A stretch of 64,000 nt of DNA from Pseudomonas sp. BBP2017 (GCF_003024385.1 NZ_PVZN01000002.1:248001-312000), one strand, 5' to 3'; positions 32,981-41,415 are shown, counted from the first letter of the stretch. A program made the numbers and translations. Notes: a model not told the origin generated them from the letters alone.

Positions 32981-35221
32981 ATGAGCACAAGAATCCTCGC
33001 CCTTGATGACAAACTGGTCCTGCCCGCGATCTTGGGCACCACCCTCAATCGCTTGCTGCCGATTGGCTTTGCGCTGGTCGGCATTGGCTTGTCGGTGGCG
33101 CTTGGTCGCCTGGACATTCAGCGCCAGGAAAGCGAATTGGTGGCCAACGCCGCAGCACGCTTGTCCGGGGTGCGCGCCGCCCTGGAGGCGCAGTTGCGTT
33201 CGGCCTTTGGCGAGACCGAAGGCATTGCCCAATTGATCAGCGCCGATGGCCAGATCAGCCCCGAGCACTTTCACGACATGGCGCGCCAGGCCATCGCTTC
33301 GGTTGCGCATATCCGCCATATCGCCGTGGCGCCTGACGATGTGATTGCCGATGTCTATCCGATCAAGGGCAACCAGAGCATCATCGGTGTCGACTACCGT
33401 CACCTGCCGGGCCAGTACGCCATGCTGCAACGCGCGCGCGAGCATTTCGGCCCGGTGCTGGCCGGCCCCGTGCAGCTGTACCAGGGCGGTCGTGGCCTGG
33501 TCTATCGGCGGCCGGTGTTTCTCAAGGGCCACAAGGGCGTGAAGCTGTATTGGGGCAGTGTCTCGATCGTTGCTGACATCGACCGCTTGCTCAGCGCTGC
33601 CGGTCTGGACCAGGATCCGGGCTTTGAGCTGGCCCTGCGCGGCGCCGACGGCAAAGGCTCGGCGGGTGCAATGATCTGGGGCAATCCGAAACTGTTCGAG
33701 GAGCATGCGGTAACAGTCAATGTCGATGTGCCGGGCGGGCTTTGGCAACTGGCGGCGACCCCGTTGGGGGGCTGGCCGTCGATGAGTCTGTTCGCCTCCC
33801 CCTTGTTCCTGTTTGCGCTGACCTGTACCGGGTTGTTCAGTGTGTTCGTTGCCCAGCTCAATCGCAGCAACCATCTGATCAATCTGCGCAACCGTGAACT
33901 CAAGCAATCCCAGGCGCAGCTGGAACGCTTGGCCCATTACGATGCGATCACCGGCCTGCCAAACCGGCTGTTGTTCAATCAACGCCTGCAAGCGGCCATC
34001 GATGCTGAACAACAGCTGGCCGTGCTGGTGCTGGACATCGACGGTTTCAAGCAGGTCAACGACAGCCTTGGGCATGCCATGGGCGATCTGTTGTTGCAAC
34101 AGGCCACCGCGCGTTTCGTCCAGCTCCTCGACGAAACGGACAGCCTCTGCCGTCTGGGAGGGGACGAATTTGCCTTTTTGCTTACAGGCACTGAACAAGC
34201 CTGTATTGAGCGGGTACAGGGATTGCTGCAGACCCTGCAGCTACCGTTCGATCTCAAAGGTAACGCGGCGCTGGTCACGGGCAGTATCGGCCTGGCCTGG
34301 TACCCCGAACATGGCCAGACCTGCGACCGCCTGTTGCGCCATGCCGACACCGCCATGTATGCGGCCAAGGAGAGCGGGCGCAATGCCTGGCGGCTGTATC
34401 ACCCGGACATGACCGAGCGCCTGCAGGAGCGTCTGTGCCTGGAGCGTAATCTGCGCCGGGCGTTGAAGAACAATGAGTTCGAACTCTGGTACCAACCCAA
34501 GATCGACCTGTTCAGTGGGCGTGTCGAAGGCGCCGAAGCACTGCTGCGCTGGCGCGATCCTGAGCATGGCCTGGTGTCGCCGGCGCAGTTCATTCCGCTG
34601 GCCGAGCGCACCGGTCTGATCATTCCACTGGGTGAAAAGGTTCTTGAGCTCGCCTGCGAGCAAATTGCCGCTTGGCGCGCCGCCGACTGCCTGCCGGGCC
34701 CACTGGCGATCAACGTTGCAGCCTTGCAGATTGAACGCAGTGACTACGTCGCCAGCCTGTCGCGCAGTCTGAAACGTTATGACCTGCCACCCACCCTGCT
34801 GGAGGTGGAGATCACCGAAAGCCTGCTGATGGAAAGCCAGCAGCAGGCCTGTGCGGCATTGGCCCAGCTACAGGCCATGGGCGTGGCGACTGCGGTGGAT
34901 GACTTCGGCACGGGGTACTCGTCGCTGGCTTACCTCAAGTCCTTACCTATCGATCACCTGAAGATCGACCGCGCCTTCATCAAAGACTTGCCGATGGATG
35001 ATGACGCGGTGGCGATCACCCGGGCGATCATTGACCTGGGCCACGCCCTGGGCTTTCACATCACCGCTGAAGGTATCGAGACCCAGGCCCAGTACGATTT
35101 CCTGCGCAATGCCGGCTGCAACCAGGGCCAGGGATTCCTGATGGCGCGACCGATGCCAGCGCAGGCTTTACAGGCCTGGCTGGCTGAGCGTCAGTTGCTA
35201 CGCCAACCGGTGCTTGATTGA
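32981..35221 (+). CDS. membrane CHASE-GGDEF-EAL protein (c-di-GMP turnover)
   Basis: This is a 746-aa bifunctional-type protein. A first helix (about 24-43) is followed by an extracytoplasmic CHASE-like sensor (about 50-250; IRHIAVAPDDVIADVYPIKG, VYRRPVFLKGHKGVKLYWGS) and a second helix (about 268-290). The GGDEF domain keeps the active-site GGDEF at 393-397. The EAL domain keeps EAL at 519-521 and DDFGTGYSSL, and ends with KIDRAFIKDL and the ITAEGIET block. Both catalytic signatures look intact, so the net direction (synthesis or breakdown of c-di-GMP) cannot be read. It lies between an ALDH gene and the biofilm region; a link to exopolysaccharide or curli is plausible but not shown. Confidence 0.93.
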   Translation: MSTRILALDDKLVLPAILGTTLNRLLPIGFALVGIGLSVALGRLDIQRQESELVANAAARLSGVRAALEAQLRSAFGETEGIAQLISADGQISPEHFHDMARQAIASVAHIRHIAVAPDDVIADVYPIKGNQSIIGVDYRHLPGQYAMLQRAREHFGPVLAGPVQLYQGGRGLVYRRPVFLKGHKGVKLYWGSVSIVADIDRLLSAAGLDQDPGFELALRGADGKGSAGAMIWGNPKLFEEHAVTVNVDVPGGLWQLAATPLGGWPSMSLFASPLFLFALTCTGLFSVFVAQLNRSNHLINLRNRELKQSQAQLERLAHYDAITGLPNRLLFNQRLQAAIDAEQQLAVLVLDIDGFKQVNDSLGHAMGDLLLQQATARFVQLLDETDSLCRLGGDEFAFLLTGTEQACIERVQGLLQTLQLPFDLKGNAALVTGSIGLAWYPEHGQTCDRLLRHADTAMYAAKESGRNAWRLYHPDMTERLQERLCLERNLRRALKNNEFELWYQPKIDLFSGRVEGAEALLRWRDPEHGLVSPAQFIPLAERTGLIIPLGEKVLELACEQIAAWRAADCLPGPLAINVAALQIERSDYVASLSRSLKRYDLPPTLLEVEITESLLMESQQQACAALAQLQAMGVATAVDDFGTGYSSLAYLKSLPIDHLKIDRAFIKDLPMDDDAVAITRAIIDLGHALGFHITAEGIETQAQYDFLRNAGCNQGQGFLMARPMPAQALQAWLAERQLLRQPVLD

Positions 35222-35457
35222 ATCAGCGGTGTTCAAGAGGTCGAGTACGAGCACCTGCTCTTGGCTGATGCCGCTGACCTGCAGAGCCCTGGTGAGCTCG
35301 TCATCGGTCAGCGCCTGGTAGTTTGGGCTCAGGCGCCGAGCCAGCTGCGCGCCGGACCAAGCATGGGGTTGCTCGTATTCTGCGCGCCAGGCACCTCCGA
35401 TGCTCCTGTTTCAGTGGCACTCACGAGGCGGGAGGCGAGGGTGGCCAAGGTAGTCAA
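35198..35457 (-). pseudogene. frameshifted small ORF, unknown family
   Basis: Two adjoining minus-strand frames look like one broken protein. From a TTG at 35457 the first frame reads MTTLATLASRLVSATETGA and runs out near 35390. The second, shifted frame takes over near there with AWRAEYEQPHAWSGAQLARR, continues through ALTDDELTRALQVSGISQEQ and ends at TAG 35198-35200, inside the 3' end of the GGDEF-EAL gene. The second frame has no start codon of its own after its upstream TGA. Amino-acid make-up is protein-like in both halves. I read it as a short gene (about 85 codons) with a frameshift. A programmed shift or sequencing error is possible. Confidence 0.45.
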
Positions 35458-35483
35458 TTGTTGTTAATGACAACTATTAGCCT

Positions 35484-35508
35484 GTGGGAGCAGGCTTGCC
35501 CCGCGATC
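35484..35508. repeat. single REP element
   Basis: GTGGGAGCAGGCTTGCCCCG continues as CGAT. It is an unpaired REP copy between the broken small ORF and the orphan region. Confidence 0.75.
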
Positions 35509-35826
35509 GAGGGCGAATGATTTATCCAGCACCTTTTCAGATTATCCCTCTTCCTTGTAGTCCATTTCCCAAAGATACTTGCGGCGCCTTTGAGCCGTTG
35601 CGCTGCTCTGGAGTGCAGCCTAGTCTCTGCCGGTCGTTGGCACTCAACGACCGGCTTTGACAGGCTGACAAACTTCTCCCGACACGTGCACGCTTCATGG
35701 CGGTTGTACGTGGGGCACCTCGTGTGCGCCGAGTTCGGGAGTCCTCGGTCTGTCAACCCGCGTACAGCTGCCACCCTCCTGTTTGACAGCAGGTCTGTAG
35801 CAGTTTCACTGACTTCCGAGGTGTAT
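35509..35826. other. gene-poor stretch with a perfect hairpin
   Basis: No convincing reading frame is present on either strand. GCCGGTCGTTG (35629-35639) and CAACGACCGGC (35645-35655) form a perfect 11-bp stem with a 5-base loop, followed by TTTGACAGG. The T run is too short for a confident terminator. The rest is unstructured by eye and leads into the small gene at 35827, whose own upstream sequence lacks a strong Shine-Dalgarno. Confidence 0.6.
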
Positions 35827-35988
35827 ATGCTCAAGATCGTCCCCGATCCACCCCTCCATCCCCATGATCATTCCCTCGAAGACCTCTTTGTTCAGGTCTC
35901 GGAGTATCTCGTCTGCGCGCTGACCGTGGCCCAGCAGACAGTATTGCTGCATCCGCAACCGCCCGGGCAGATGATGAGGACGTGGTGA
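35827..35988 (+). CDS. small Pseudomonas-type protein (53 aa), unknown function
   Basis: The 53-residue frame begins MLKIVPDPPLHPHDHSLEDL and continues FVQVSEYLVCALTVAQQTVL. Short proteins opening with MxKIVPDPP and a helical CALTVAQQ block are common in Pseudomonas next to DUF3077 genes (from memory). Relatives I recall are longer at the C-terminus, so this copy may be cut short at QMMRTW. Its TGA overlaps the ATG of the next gene (ATGA), supporting real translation. No function is known. Confidence 0.65.
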   Translation: MLKIVPDPPLHPHDHSLEDLFVQVSEYLVCALTVAQQTVLLHPQPPGQMMRTW

Positions 35989-36311
35989 TGACTGACAGTA
36001 AGCATTCGAAAGACAAATACGGGCCGCTCAAAACCTGCGGTGCCGGTAGTTTCGGCGAAGGCATCGGTGGGCGGGTCGAAGACCGTTTGTTCCGCACGAT
36101 TGCAGGGCATGATCTGGACTATGTACTGGAACAGTCCGCTGTGATGATGAGTTGCGTCCACAAGCTCACCTTGCAAGCCGCGGTCGAACAGGACGACACG
36201 CTAGTGTGGGCGGCACATTACCTGAGCGGAATGGCCAAGGCGCTGGTTGAGGATGTGGCCCACGTTATGACGACGGAGGCGGCGTTTTCCGAGGGAAAAT
36301 TGGCGCCATAA
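35988..36311 (+). CDS. DUF3077-like small protein
   Basis: This 107-residue soluble protein is of unknown function. It starts MTDSKHSKDKYGPLKTCG. The second half (LDYVLEQSAVMMSCVHKLTL to WAAHYLSGMAKALVEDVAHV) matches the pattern I know for DUF3077, a Pseudomonas-restricted family: an E/D-x-AL...S block and a late helix ending in MAKALV. It is coupled by ATGA to the small gene before it. GC content drops right after it (36312-36494), where no gene is seen, before the polysaccharide region begins. Confidence 0.7.
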   Translation: MTDSKHSKDKYGPLKTCGAGSFGEGIGGRVEDRLFRTIAGHDLDYVLEQSAVMMSCVHKLTLQAAVEQDDTLVWAAHYLSGMAKALVEDVAHVMTTEAAFSEGKLAP

Positions 36312-36494
36312 AATACATGCGCAGCTCCTCGGTATTCCCCTTGCAAAGTCACTACCTAGCATCTTTAATTGTTACTGAATGTGAATATATCGCATCGTTA
36401 ATTATGGGCTTCATGCCGTTTAAGAATATCTATTTGGGCGCTACTTGATGCTTTACTGATCTGCCACCAGGCAACAACATCACAGGACGAAGAA

Positions 36495-37652
36495 ATGAAA
36501 GCGAAATGGGTGGCAGTTGTCCGAAAGCATGTATCACCGGCAAGGCGTTATGAGATTAGAACTGCGTTAAACAAGTTGCACGATATCCTCGGGCGGGCGT
36601 GTTTCTGGCGCTGGGAGATCACCAGGTTCAGGCTGCAGCAGGAAAGCCCATTCGAAATTCTGTATGTCGGCAGGAAGCAGTACCGGGATGTGGCCAAGGT
36701 GCTCATCGGCGGGAAGTCGCTGAGGGATTCACCTGTGGCGCAAGATCAGGCGATACCGGCCGAATCGAGTCATGTGGTGGTGGTCAGTGAAATGCCGACC
36801 TCCGGGGCGTTGAGTGTCCCTCACTATCTGAGTGCTGTGGTACCGCTGCTGGGGCGTTCCCTGGAAGAGATCACCGCCCGCTATGACAGCGAGCTGCGTC
36901 GAAGCATTCGCAAGCACCGGCCGTTGTACTGGATGAAACAGGCACAGTCGGATGAAGAAATTGCGATGGCCGACAAGCACCTGCTGCGAGCCTATGCCAC
37001 GGCCAGGCAAGGTGAGCATGCTGCACAGTTTTCCACCGAGACGGTGTTTCGCCTGGCCAAGACCGTCGGCCGGCTCGACCTGATCATGCAGGGAGATGAG
37101 GTGATTGGCTGTCACCTTGGCTGCGAAATCACGCGGGGCACAAAACGCTACTGGAGTACGCTGCGTTTCGGCTATTGCGAAGCGGTATTTTCCGATGCGA
37201 AAAAACTCAAAGAAGCCAACTCGATCAACACTTACATGGCCCTTGAGTGGGCCGTGGAAAATGGTTTTGATTATTACGATATAGGCCTTTGTCTGGCACG
37301 GCCAGATGACGGGCTGTTGAAGTGGAAACGGCGGCGCGGCGGCGATATCGATTCGTTGGGTAATCACGCTTACATGTTTGTGCGGTTACCAAAGACAGGC
37401 ACGGCCAGGTTCTTGTGGGACACGCCGCTATTTGCTGTTGAAGGTGACAAGTTGACGCTCCATCTGGGTTTGCCGGACGGTGCGAGCGATGACGAAGTTG
37501 CCGATCGTTATCATGAGATGGTGTTTGGCGGGTTGCACAAAATTTACCTCTACGGTGGCAAAAGTTCGGGTGAACTGTTTGTGGAAACGTTGCGTAGTCG
37601 TTACGCCAACTTACAGTCACCGCCAATGATGGAACGGATTCCTTCCAACTAA
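36495..37652 (+). CDS. GNAT-fold acyl/aminoacyl-transferase-like protein (FemAB / Acetyltransf_6 type)
   Basis: This 385-aa cytoplasmic protein is at the left end of the exopolysaccharide region. The first 120 residues carry no clear motif. About residues 120-330 look like the second GNAT lobe of FemAB/BioF2-like proteins: GRSLEEITARYDSELRRSIR, LLRAYATARQG, LDLIMQGDEVIGCHLGCEIT, then INTYMALEWAVENGFDYYDI followed by LLKWKRRRGGD. Proteins of this type are regular members of exosortase-associated polysaccharide loci, where they are annotated as FemAB-family. The donor and acceptor are unknown. The upstream 180 bases are AT-rich and should hold the promoter. Confidence 0.75.
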   Translation: MKAKWVAVVRKHVSPARRYEIRTALNKLHDILGRACFWRWEITRFRLQQESPFEILYVGRKQYRDVAKVLIGGKSLRDSPVAQDQAIPAESSHVVVVSEMPTSGALSVPHYLSAVVPLLGRSLEEITARYDSELRRSIRKHRPLYWMKQAQSDEEIAMADKHLLRAYATARQGEHAAQFSTETVFRLAKTVGRLDLIMQGDEVIGCHLGCEITRGTKRYWSTLRFGYCEAVFSDAKKLKEANSINTYMALEWAVENGFDYYDIGLCLARPDDGLLKWKRRRGGDIDSLGNHAYMFVRLPKTGTARFLWDTPLFAVEGDKLTLHLGLPDGASDDEVADRYHEMVFGGLHKIYLYGGKSSGELFVETLRSRYANLQSPPMMERIPSN

Positions 37653-37726
37653 GCAATATTCAGGGTGAGGTCATCGCGGGCGCTGTGCGCCTGTCGATTG
37701 ACCGTGCCCTGAGGGGAGTAATCTTC

Positions 37727-38842
37727 ATGGAAAGTAATCTTTCGAATTTCAGTGCGTCGAGCGCTGGAAAACAAAAAAGAATCTCACTTTCCGCCTATAA
37801 ATTCATGGCGAGAAAACTGTTTGCAGGCAGAGCAGAAATCAACCTGAAAAATGTAGCGGCGAAAAGCTGGGATATTGCCCCAGGTGAAACGACGGTTTCG
37901 CCACCGGCTTTTTTTCTACCCGATCAGTTGGAGCGTGTCAGCGCATGGGAGGCGCGTTTTTTTCCTTTCGAGCATCCTGCCCGTACCATGCACGGGCGCC
38001 TGAGGATGGACCATGGCCCGACACGTGGCCACTTGATAAAGGATGTCTGGCTGATTGATGGGGCTCTGTACAAGGGCAACGCAAGTCTGTGGTTGTCGCT
38101 GAACCCCACTAAGTTCCCACGAATAGTCGTGGACACCGAGATCCAGCGTGGGGCCGCTTACTGCACGCAAAATGGCAATACCTGGTTTGGTACATGGTTG
38201 ATGGAAGACTGCGTGACCTATGCCCTCGCCTGCAACGAAGGGGTGCCGGTGACCACCGCGCCCTCCGCCAGGTTCCCACTCTTTTCCCAGGCTCCTGCCT
38301 ATGAGCACTGGCTTGGCATGAAGCCGGTTCGCTTACACAGTGCGTTTTTTCGTGAGCTGGTGCTGTTCGATGATTTGAGCAATAACCGCAGCCGGCATTT
38401 GCGCTACCGTGCGATGGGGGAGAAATTGCTCTCGCACGTGAGCTATGCCGCTCACCCTGGCGTCTTCATTCTTCGCGGCGGGGACGGAGACTTGCGTTTG
38501 TTGCGCAATGAAATCGCGCTCGCTGAGCACTTGCACAAAACCCGGGGGTTTCGCATTCTCGACCCGTTGAGAACGGATGTTCCGACCATCGTCGCAACCT
38601 GTGCCGGGGCGAAAGTAGTGATGGGGGTTGAGGGAAGCCAATTGGTACATGGGGTCAATGTACTGCAGCCGGGTGGATCGTTGTTGGTACTGCAGCCACC
38701 GAACCGTTTTGTTAGCTACTACAAGTTCCTCACTGATCGCGACAATCAGCATTTCGGCTTTGTGGTCGGAACGCCGGAAGGCGATGGCTTCAAAATCGAT
38801 ATTGGAGAGGTTGAGCGCACGCTGGATCTGTTTCCGACATAG
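37727..38842 (+). CDS. glycosyltransferase family 61-like protein
   Basis: This 371-aa protein has features of GT61 (DUF563) transferases. The catalytic half reads KLLSHVSYAAHPGVFILRGG, NEIALAEHLHKTRGFRILDP and VVMGVEGSQLVHGVNVLQPG, where relatives have the R-x-x-x-N/E loop and a His after G-x-x-G-(S/A). The ATG at 37727 has GAGGGGAG upstream; the longer frame has no ribosome site. It lies 74 bases after the GNAT-like gene in the same direction, in an outlying block of the exopolysaccharide locus. Donor and acceptor sugars are unknown. Confidence 0.75.
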   Translation: MESNLSNFSASSAGKQKRISLSAYKFMARKLFAGRAEINLKNVAAKSWDIAPGETTVSPPAFFLPDQLERVSAWEARFFPFEHPARTMHGRLRMDHGPTRGHLIKDVWLIDGALYKGNASLWLSLNPTKFPRIVVDTEIQRGAAYCTQNGNTWFGTWLMEDCVTYALACNEGVPVTTAPSARFPLFSQAPAYEHWLGMKPVRLHSAFFRELVLFDDLSNNRSRHLRYRAMGEKLLSHVSYAAHPGVFILRGGDGDLRLLRNEIALAEHLHKTRGFRILDPLRTDVPTIVATCAGAKVVMGVEGSQLVHGVNVLQPGGSLLVLQPPNRFVSYYKFLTDRDNQHFGFVVGTPEGDGFKIDIGEVERTLDLFPT

Positions 38843-39273
38843 CGGTGCATGCTTGAGTCCCGATGCAATTCGTATAGTTGCGAAGCAGAGATATTCGTAT
38901 TTAATTTTTCAGCGTTGAAACACGTATCTCTTTTTCGGTGCCAGGTTCGTGCTGGTGCCGGTTGCCTGTCGCCTTCATCAAACGAATTTTTGGGGATGCG
39001 ACGGTTGATTTTTTCGACCTTCAACAGACCGGATATGCTCCGCATTCCCGGAAGAATTGCGGTCTAGAGCGCTTGGTCGAATAAGATCGGTACTAAATAA
39101 ATCCGCTGACGACATTTTGACGCGATGCGACGCTTCCCATTGAGATTTATTATGGTGTCGGATCGTTGACGTAGTGTCATTGTGCTCATAAGCTCAATTC
39201 AACAACGCAAGAATCTTTCACCCGCCGCACGTTGTTGGTTTCTTTTTTATACCAGGCCTTTCTGGAGGGGATT
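38843..39273. other. 431-base intergenic region before the PEP-CTERM-like gene
   Basis: No coding frame is supported on either strand. The region is AT-richer than its surroundings (TATTCGTATTTAATTTTTC, AGATTTATTATGG). It probably carries the end of the GT61 transcript and the promoter of the small gene at 39274. I see no strong terminator hairpin and no known operator. Confidence 0.6.
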
Positions 39274-39450
39274 ATGCGCTCGACACTGTTGATCAAGTCG
39301 ATTTTTCTGTTGGCGCTTATGAGCGGTGCGGCGGGGGCTGCTGATTCTTATGTGAATAAAACTAGTGTCGTGCCCATTGGCACGGCGGGCTGGCTTTTTG
39401 CGTTTGCAGTGATTGGCTTTATTGCGGTCGCCAACAGACGAAAAGTGTAA
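39274..39450 (+). CDS. 58-aa exported protein with PEP-CTERM-like C-terminal tail
   Basis: A signal peptide (MRSTLLIKSIFLLALMSGAA) is followed by only about 14 polar residues. A tail then reads VVPIGTAGWLF, a hydrophobic span (AFAVIGFIAV) and the basic end ANRRKV. A short VP-x motif, one membrane span and a terminal R/K cluster is the architecture of exosortase sorting signals (PEP-CTERM and relatives), though the exact P-E-P is absent. GGAGGGG stands five bases before the ATG. It sits just upstream of an EpsE/EpsL/EpsF/EpsG-like export set, a class of locus that often contains exosortase. No exosortase gene is in the window. It could instead be a simple small membrane protein. Confidence 0.7.
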   Translation: MRSTLLIKSIFLLALMSGAAGAADSYVNKTSVVPIGTAGWLFAFAVIGFIAVANRRKV

Positions 39451-39471
39451 GCGAAGTTATTGAGTGCCACG

Positions 39472-39491
39472 ATTAATACTATTGTATTAAT
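39472..39491. promoter_or_regulatory. perfect palindrome in the leader of the export operon
   Basis: ATTAATAC (39472-39479), TATT, GTATTAAT (39484-39491): 8-base arms and a 4-base loop, AT-rich, with no T run behind. It could be an operator or a weak RNA hairpin after the small gene. Its position, 215 bases before the export gene, does not decide between these. Confidence 0.45.
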
Positions 39492-39705
39492 ACAGTGTCG
39501 CCTGATTCGCTAACGGCTTGTTTATTCTCAAACCATTGCTATATTCCATTGGACTGTCGCCTTCGGGCGCGCTGAACGAAGGACGCGGTACGGGCTTCGG
39601 GGATGATCGAAGCCAGCGCAGCGGGTTGTAGGGCTGCGAGAGAGCGAGAGTTTGTGTGCTGTTCTCAATTAGTGCTCATTTGGCCGCTTGGCCGGAGGGA
39701 TCCTC

Positions 39706-40251
39706 ATGCTACGTTTGATGACTTCTGTGCTCTGCGTGCTGGTGGTCTGGTCTGGTGCTGGCAATGCTATCGATAAAAACTCTCCTTACCTGCTCAATCC
39801 CGGCGACGTAGTGTCTATTTCCGTCTGGGGAGATGAAAAGCTGCAAGGGGAGGTCAACGTACTTCCCGATGGCAGTATCACCTTCCCCTTGGCAGGGCGC
39901 GTTGATGTGGCGGGGCTCGATGCCACCGCTGTCGAACAGAAAGTCGCTGCCAAACTTGAAAAATTCATCCCCGATCCGACTGTCAGTGTTGTCGTCAAAA
40001 ACGCTGCCGGCAATCTTCTCTATGTTCAGGGCAAAGTGGCCAAGCCCGGTCCGGTGCAGATGGCAGGCCCCACGGCGGTGCTACAGGCACTGAGCATGTC
40101 AGGCGGTCTGGATAAATTCGCCGACGAAAGCGCCATCAAGGTGGTCCGTGGCCAACAAATATTGCCCGTGAACTATAAAGATTTGATTTCTGGGCGCGAT
40201 ATGTCTACCAATATCCAGCTCCAGGCCGGCGATACGCTGGTCGTACCTTAA
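39706..40251 (+). CDS. polysaccharide export protein, EpsE/Wza-like (short form)
   Basis: This 181-aa periplasmic/outer-membrane export protein has a signal peptide (about 1-22) and no lipobox Cys. A Poly_export (PES) domain follows (about 28-105; YLLNPGDVVSISVWGDEKLQ, VLPDGSITFPLAGRVDVAGL, FIPDPTVSVVV) and then one SLBB domain (about 108-180; VQGKVAKPGPVQMAG, ALSMSGGLDKFAD, LQAGDTLVVP). Full Wza is about twice as long; this short build is that of EpsE-type proteins in methanolan-like loci. It starts at the ATG at 39706 behind GGAGGG. It is the first gene of a tight four-gene export set. Confidence 0.9.
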   Translation: MLRLMTSVLCVLVVWSGAGNAIDKNSPYLLNPGDVVSISVWGDEKLQGEVNVLPDGSITFPLAGRVDVAGLDATAVEQKVAAKLEKFIPDPTVSVVVKNAAGNLLYVQGKVAKPGPVQMAGPTAVLQALSMSGGLDKFADESAIKVVRGQQILPVNYKDLISGRDMSTNIQLQAGDTLVVP

Positions 40252-40276
40252 CTTGCCCGACCTAATAAGAATTACT

Positions 40277-41395
40277 GTGCCTCTATTGCGAATAACCGGC
40301 GTTGCCACAGCGTTCCTGATCCTGCCGTTTCCGGGCATGGTCCAAGCCTCCACCTGGCAGTCCTCGGCAGCATTGCCGACAACTGTCGAATACGACAGCA
40401 ACCCGTTGCTCTTGACGTCTGGGGAGGAGGGTGTGACGCGTACGATCATCGCCCCCGACTACAGCCTCGTCGGCACCTTCGATCGCGACCAGTTGCGCTT
40501 GGGTCTCGGGGTGCGGGTGTTGCGCTCGTCTGACACGGATGTCGTCGATAACCGTGAGGACCCCAACGTGAATCTGGGTTGGCAGCGAGAGACCGAAACG
40601 GGCGGCTATGGTCTGTCGGCGCAATACAATGAAAGTTCGACACTGTCTTCTGCTGTTCAGGATACCGGTGTGGTCACCACCACCGATGGCACGCAGAAGC
40701 TGTACGTGCTGACAGGGAACTGGAATCGCGCGCTGACTGAGCGCAGCACGTTGTCCAACGAAACCAAGTATTCCAGCGCCAGCTACGACATCGATACGCT
40801 CACCGATTATGAAGAGCTTGCGACTGTTCTGACCTGGACCTACGCCTGGAGTGAGCGTACCGATCTGTACACCGGCATTGGTGCCAAGCGCTATGAGCCG
40901 GAGGATGAAACCCTGGCGAGCGCCTCGAATAGCTACAGCCCGATAGTCGGGTTGAAGTACCAGTTCTCCGAGCGTCTGCAGGGCGATGTGCACCTGGGCG
41001 TCAATGAAGTCTCCGGTGATGATGGTGGTCGCCGCGGGGAAGGCGGGTTTTCGCTTTACTACACGGGGGAGCGAACCGGTCTGAGTCTCGATGCCGAACG
41101 CAGCACTGTCGCCAGCGCCGAGGGTGGTTTCACCGAGATCGACTCGGTGCGCGGTGGCTGGAGCTACGCGGTTAACGAGACCAGCCGCGTGGGCCTTGAT
41201 GCGTCCTGGCAGGACAGTAAAGGGCAAACGCCGAACACGTTGCAGACTTATGGCGCCTGGGCGAGTCGAGAACTTTCGCCTTTTTGCGATCTGCGCCTAT
41301 TGTTGATGTACAAGGAACGCCAGCAAGACGGTTTGCCAGATGCTGTAGGCACGATCATTGGTATGACCCTGACCTATAGATTTCCTGACCTCTGA
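40277..41395 (+). CDS. outer-membrane beta-barrel exopolysaccharide protein (EpsL-like)
   Basis: This is a protein of about 372 aa with a signal peptide (LLRITGVATAFLILPFPGMV) and then an array of amphipathic strands (LRLGLGVRVLRSSD, GYGLSAQYNESSTL, LQGDVHLGVNEVSG, GLSLDAERSTVAS), ending in GMTLTYRFPDL. No enzyme motif is present. It resembles the EpsL-type barrels that stand next to EpsE in exosortase-B/methanolan-like loci and may be the exit pore. The start is uncertain: no ATG fits. I use the GTG at 40277 (first signal residue); a TTG at 40253, one base after the previous stop, would add eight residues. Confidence 0.8.
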   Translation: MPLLRITGVATAFLILPFPGMVQASTWQSSAALPTTVEYDSNPLLLTSGEEGVTRTIIAPDYSLVGTFDRDQLRLGLGVRVLRSSDTDVVDNREDPNVNLGWQRETETGGYGLSAQYNESSTLSSAVQDTGVVTTTDGTQKLYVLTGNWNRALTERSTLSNETKYSSASYDIDTLTDYEELATVLTWTYAWSERTDLYTGIGAKRYEPEDETLASASNSYSPIVGLKYQFSERLQGDVHLGVNEVSGDDGGRRGEGGFSLYYTGERTGLSLDAERSTVASAEGGFTEIDSVRGGWSYAVNETSRVGLDASWQDSKGQTPNTLQTYGAWASRELSPFCDLRLLLMYKERQQDGLPDAVGTIIGMTLTYRFPDL

Positions 41396-41415
41396 ACTTC
41401 GGCAGAGTGGCCCCT

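Noticed and set aside
31351..33006. 551-codon plus-strand frame opposite the GapN-like gene
   Set aside because: It is a shadow of a conserved ALDH with an intact active site, and the translated sequence has no family motif.
35454..35834. Minus-strand frame of 126 codons across the orphan region
   Set aside because: It runs through the REP and the perfect hairpin, has no ribosome site and its composition is not protein-like.
36312..36494. AT-rich gap as an att site or genomic island border
   Set aside because: There is no tRNA gene, integrase or direct repeat nearby. Base composition alone is not enough.
39570..39600. ops/JUMPstart-like GCGGTACGGG in the export-operon leader
   Set aside because: It resembles GGCGGTAGCGT only with a gap, and no JUMPstart context is present. 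RfaH control cannot be supported.
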